Source: Natronococcus sp. CG52 (GTDB lineage Archaea > Halobacteriota > Halobacteria > Halobacteriales > Natrialbaceae). Taken from it: DNA of 64,000 bases. The position numbers and the translations under genes were made by a program. The DNA lies in the NCBI RefSeq assembly GCF_023913515.1, contig NZ_CP099391.1, positions 744,001 to 808,000 of the forward strand, given 5' to 3'. The notes under the pieces were generated by a model. It saw only the letters and a program-made list of their open reading frames with translations, made no database searches and had not been told where the DNA came from. Every line of letters starts with the position of its first letter. The first letter of the stretch is position 1. Below, in pieces: positions 61,716 to 64,000 of the stretch.

Positions 61716-61788
61716 CGTTTGGTTCGTCGTCGCCGTTCGCCCCTCCGCCTTCGAAGCGTTTAATCCCCTCTCGCGTAAACGCACCCGC

Positions 61789-62055
61789 ATGAAGCGCCTG
61801 ATCATTCACGGGGACCCCGGCATTCGGAAGGGGGCCATCATCGAGTACGAGGGGGAGGAGGTGGTCTGTTTCGCCATCAGCCGGAACGGCGAGTGGCACG
61901 GCCCCGAGAAGGTCCAGCTGTGGTGCACTGTCGGCACCGAAGACGAGTTCGAGGACTTCGAGAAGCGAAACTTCACCCCACACTTCCTCGACGTCGACCG
62001 CGCCGACGCCGAAGCCGTCGACGTCGTTCGACCGAAGGCCGATCTCGCGCTGTGA
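61789..62055 (+). CDS. HAH_0734-family conserved haloarchaeal protein
   Basis: 88 residues. KRLIIHGDPGIRKGAIIEYE and FAISRNGEWHGPEKVQLWCT match the HAH_0734 family of conserved haloarchaeal proteins; no function is known. Beta-rich, no membrane segment, acidic. CGTTTAATCC at about 61757-61766 sits 27 nt before the start codon, so the message is probably leaderless. It is divergent from rpl44e. Confidence 0.78.
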   Translation: MKRLIIHGDPGIRKGAIIEYEGEEVVCFAISRNGEWHGPEKVQLWCTVGTEDEFEDFEKRNFTPHFLDVDRADAEAVDVVRPKADLAL

Positions 62056-62228
62056 GCCGGGGGTGACGAGCAGCACCGATCCACCGACCGTATCCGTCGC
62101 CCGTCCCGGCGAGGGGTCTCCCCGATCACGGACGAGGAGACTCCGGGGATCGACCCGTCCAGGCGCGGTTCACCTCTCACTACCGACCGACGGCGACCGA
62201 CTCGAGTGCCGTATCTGAACCAGCGACG

Positions 62229-62675
62229 ATGTCACGTTCACCCGTCGACGCCATTCGAATACGATTTCGGGCGTTGCTCTCGACGACGCGATTCACACAG
62301 TTCGCCGGCGTCGGCCTCGTGGGGGCGACCGTGGACAACGCCGTCCTCTTCGCACTGGTCGAACTGACGGTTCTGGGACCGGTCGTCGCGAAGACGATCG
62401 CCTGGGAGCTCGCCATCGCAGTCATCTTCGCGATCAACGAGCGGTGGACGTTCGCCAGTCACGGAACGATGTCGGCTCGAGCGCTCGGAAAGCGGTTCCT
62501 GCGGTCGAATCTGGTCCGGCTCGGGGGCCTGCTTGTGGCGCTTTCGGTTCTCTGGGTACTGTACCATCAGTTCGGGGTCTGGTACGTGACGGCGAACGTG
62601 ATCGGAATGGCGATCGGCTTCTTCGTCAACTACACCTGTGAGAGTCTCTACACGTGGAAGGTGCATCGAGAGTAG
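62229..62675 (+). CDS. GtrA-family membrane protein
   Basis: 148 residues with four membrane helices in the GtrA pattern (RFTQFAGVGLVGATVDNAVL; LFALVELTVLGPVVAKTIAW; a conserved short W-T-F; ending in VNYTCESLYTWK). GtrA proteins help move lipid-linked glycans across the membrane, often with a glycosyltransferase, but none is adjacent. A Thr/Arg-rich N-terminus precedes the first helix. No obvious operon link; the initiator tRNA follows. Confidence 0.84.
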   Translation: MSRSPVDAIRIRFRALLSTTRFTQFAGVGLVGATVDNAVLFALVELTVLGPVVAKTIAWELAIAVIFAINERWTFASHGTMSARALGKRFLRSNLVRLGGLLVALSVLWVLYHQFGVWYVTANVIGMAIGFFVNYTCESLYTWKVHRE

Positions 62676-62711
62676 CGGTAGAAACCCACATACGGCGGTC
62701 GAATCACAACC

Positions 62712-62717
62712 CTTAAC
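62712..62717 (+). promoter_or_regulatory. TATA-like box of the initiator tRNA gene
   Basis: CTTAAC centred 27 nt before the first base of the tRNA. Confidence 0.45.
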
Positions 62718-62741
62718 TAGCGCACCGGGTTATGATGTGAT

Positions 62742-62816
62742 AGCGGGATGGGATAGCCAGGAGATTCCGGCGGGCTCATAACCCGCAGATCGGTAGTTCA
62801 AATCTACCTCCCGCTA
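62742..62816 (+). tRNA. Initiator tRNA-Met (CAU)
   Basis: 75 nt, all arms fold: acceptor AGCGGGA with TCCCGCT, D-arm with GGATAGCCAGGAGATTCC, anticodon stem GCGGG / CCCGC around loop CTCATAA (anticodon CAU), variable AGATC, and T-arm GGTAG-TTCAAAT-CTACC, discriminator A. Three consecutive G-C pairs in the anticodon stem next to the loop and an A1-U72 pair are the archaeal initiator features. No intron and no encoded CCA. Confidence 0.96.
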
Positions 62817-62874
62817 TGTTTTGGCGCGAACAAGTTCGTGAGCGCCATTCATAGCACGGAGTAGTTTGAATCGG
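62797..62874. repeat. Palindrome formed by the tRNA 3' end and an inverted copy
   Basis: The tRNA end plus flank (TTCAAATCTACCTCCCGCTATG then TTTTGGCGCGAAC shown in parts) meets an imperfect inverted copy: the minus strand of 62836-62874 reads TTCAAACTACTCCGTGCTAT before AATGGCGC. The arms of about 35 bp are centred near 62833. Confidence 0.72.
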
Positions 62875-63183
62875 ACGAGACGCCGCAGCGTAGCGAGGAC
62901 GTCTCGGCGTGGTTCAAATCTACTCTCGATACTTCTCGACGCGAACAACAACGAAGAACGGAACCGTTCGAAACGGCTTCGCCGTTTCGTGATGACGAGC
63001 GAAGCTCTCTCGAACCACGATGAGTGTCGCGAGCGTCGAAAGTACGACGAGTAGATTTGAAGGAGACGACGATGGAACGAAGCGGCCGAAATCGGCATCG
63101 CTCAAATTTACTGCCCGCGATACGCTTGCTGCAACCGCCGGCGAAGAGCAACCGTACGCGGAACCCCGGCCAGCAGAGCCGCC
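62817..63183. other. 367-nt region downstream of the tRNA, palindromic, no gene
   Basis: Consists almost wholly of the tRNA-end palindromes (62797-63120). No coding sequence is supported. The last 60 nt (63121-63183) are GC-rich and lead into the stop of the small zinc protein. Confidence 0.6.
62911..63062. repeat. Second palindrome with tRNA-3'-end-like arms
   Basis: Left arm GGTTCAAATCTACTCTCGAT (62911) and further ACTTCTCGACGCGAAC; right arm on the minus strand TTCAAATCTACTCGTCGTAC then TTTCGACGC. A perfect 3-nt-loop hairpin GAAACGGC-TTC-GCCGTTTC sits inside at 62970-62988. A further direct copy, CTCAAATTTACTGCCCGCGA, is at 63101-63120. Confidence 0.7.
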
Positions 63184-63315
63184 TCAGCCGTCAGTAAACT
63201 GGAAATTGCTTTTGTTACAGTTTGGACACACGTCCTGCCGTTTTGGGATCGGGTCTCTCCCATTGGCAGCTAAAAGAACGAAGTCACAATCGATACATTC
63301 GATATAGTCTCCCAC
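63184..63315 (-). CDS. 43-residue zinc-ribbon mini-protein
   Basis: Starts with GTG and has two cysteine pairs: DYIECIDCDFVLL and VCPNCNKSNF, with 25 residues between pairs, a classical zinc ribbon. A stop codon (TGA) is in frame two codons before the GTG, so the start is fixed. GTATATC (63341-63347) on the minus strand predicts transcription start near 63318, three nt before the GTG, so the message is leaderless. Haloarchaea carry many such micro zinc proteins that regulate growth and stress. No partner is evident. Confidence 0.7.
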   Translation of the reverse strand: MGDYIECIDCDFVLLAANGRDPIPKRQDVCPNCNKSNFQFTDG

Positions 63316-63340
63316 TGGTCACCTCTATCGATTCTATAGA

Positions 63341-63347
63341 GATATAC
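63341..63347 (-). promoter_or_regulatory. TATA box of the zinc mini-protein
   Basis: GTATATC on the minus strand; predicted transcription start near 63318, consistent with a leaderless GTG-started message. Confidence 0.5.
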
Positions 63348-63510
63348 CTCATACCTCGTTACTTAGGTCGCGAGTTGTGCCACGGTGTGAGGAGTCAACT
63401 CGAACGTTCGAGACTGAACCGCGACCAGTCCGGTGGCTGTGACGAGCGCCGGGAGCCGACGACGCACTCGAGCCCGCCCGTTTTTGGTCACCCGGTCACA
63501 ACCGGTTGGC

Positions 63511-64000
63511 ATGACAGATTCGGTCCGAGACGTGCTTTCCGAGCTCCAAAATTCGGAGTACACCGGCGAGAACCGGTGTGTACCGTGTACGATCGTCAAC
63601 GTTCTGATCGCCGCCGCCGCGAGTGCCCTCGTCGGGATCGTCTCGCGGAGGGGCGGCGTCCTCACCTTCGCGGGGTCGCTCGCCGCGATCGCCCTTCGCG
63701 GGTATCTCGTTCCCGGAACGCCGACGCTGACGAAGCGGTACTTTCCGGATCGGGTGCTCGCACAGTTCGACAAGCATCCGCTCGAGGAACGCCAGCGAGC
63801 GGAGCGAGAGCAGTCGGCGGAGGGAGAACCGGCGGTCGTCGACGAGTTCGAGCGCCAACAGGAGAGCGCGGTCGATCCCGAACAGTTCCTCCTCGAGGTC
63901 GACGCCGTCGAGCCGTGTGAAACCCAGGACGATCTCTGTTTCACCGACGAACTCGCGGACATGATCGACGACCGAGTGGCGGGCCTTCCCGAGGAACCGC
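63511..64000 (+). CDS. Conserved haloarchaeal membrane protein, cut by window edge
   Basis: At least 163 residues, running off the right edge. A CxxC pair (ENRCVPCTIVN) is followed by two hydrophobic segments (VLIAAAASALVGIVS; GVLTFAGSLAAIALRG), and a conserved-looking GYLVPGTPTLTKRYFPDRVL. The rest is acidic, with further cysteines (EPCETQDDLC). I recall similar unnamed haloarchaeal proteins; the CxxC may bind metal or be redox-active. The ATG at 63511 is the first start in frame. No function is known. Confidence 0.75.
   Translation, partial: MTDSVRDVLSELQNSEYTGENRCVPCTIVNVLIAAAASALVGIVSRRGGVLTFAGSLAAIALRGYLVPGTPTLTKRYFPDRVLAQFDKHPLEERQRAEREQSAEGEPAVVDEFERQQESAVDPEQFLLEVDAVEPCETQDDLCFTDELADMIDDRVAGLPEEP

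Overview
The window is haloarchaeal chromosome (class Halobacteria; the gene content and the acidic, GC-rich proteins fit a Natrialbales-type genome such as Natrinema or Haloterrigena, but genus is inference). Evidence: archaeal signature genes (archaeosortase A, aIF2-alpha, Nop10, S27e, L44e, MfnA, an archaeal SMC), HalOD1, bat-type HTH and DUF7344 regulators, Tat lipoproteins, an initiator tRNA-Met, and many genes with a TATA-like box centred 27-29 nt upstream of the start codon, the geometry of leaderless haloarchaeal transcripts. 61 protein-coding genes (two cut by the window edges) and one tRNA are supported.

Layout. 1-9.3 kb: edge-cut secreted protein, NfeD/SPFH membrane pair, pyruvate kinase, GYD protein, membrane protein, bat-type regulator, methionyl-tRNA synthetase. 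9.5-24.4 kb: MfnA decarboxylase, processive glycosyltransferase, PEP synthase, PhzF protein, a hydrolase-fold lipoprotein lacking its nucleophile, ThiC, trypsin-like protein, a phosphoribosyltransferase/HD-hydrolase pair, MATE exporter, MTA phosphorylase. 24.9-31.7 kb: DUF7344 regulator, smc-scpA operon, coiled-coil protein, bat-type regulator whose stop codon comes from a MITE. 31.8-43 kb: SDR and acyl-CoA synthetase pair, small DUF7344 protein, two paralogous dicarboxylate symporters flanking a cupin and an ATP-grasp ligase, GatB, MBL hydrolase. 43-48.7 kb: complete branched-chain-type ABC importer and a lactonase-like MBL enzyme. 48.8-56.8 kb: 44-residue membrane protein, GMC dehydrogenase with its Tat-exported small subunit, carotenoid-type FAD oxidoreductase, zinc-ribbon membrane protein, metallophosphoesterase and archaeosortase A, winged-helix regulator. 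56.8-59.5 kb: accessory strip with palindromic elements, a second MITE, and a HalOD1/double-DUF7344 regulator pair. 59.5-62.7 kb: PAC2-nop10-aif2a-rps27e-rpl44e operon, HAH_0734-family protein, GtrA protein. 62.7-64 kb: initiator tRNA-Met followed by palindromes built from its own 3' end, a 43-residue zinc protein, and an edge-cut conserved protein.

Genes that work together: PEP synthase and pyruvate kinase run the PEP/pyruvate node in opposite directions; smc/scpA form a condensin core; the liv genes form one importer; the GMC and subunit-3 genes form one periplasm-side oxidoreductase; the ribosomal/aIF2 cluster is a conserved translation operon.

The least explained signals are non-coding: (i) a MITE-like 120-130 bp inverted-repeat element in two copies; (ii) clusters of perfect hairpins with 3-nt loops, many with the core RACC-N3-GGTY, at several loci and once inside the 5' coding part of scpA; (iii) direct/inverted copies of the tRNA 3' end downstream of the initiator tRNA gene. 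Protein-level oddities are a LivG without a recognisable ABC signature, a pyruvate kinase whose mobile domain has lost its phosphohistidine, and an alpha/beta-hydrolase without nucleophile. I did not find a convincing new defence or CRISPR-like system.
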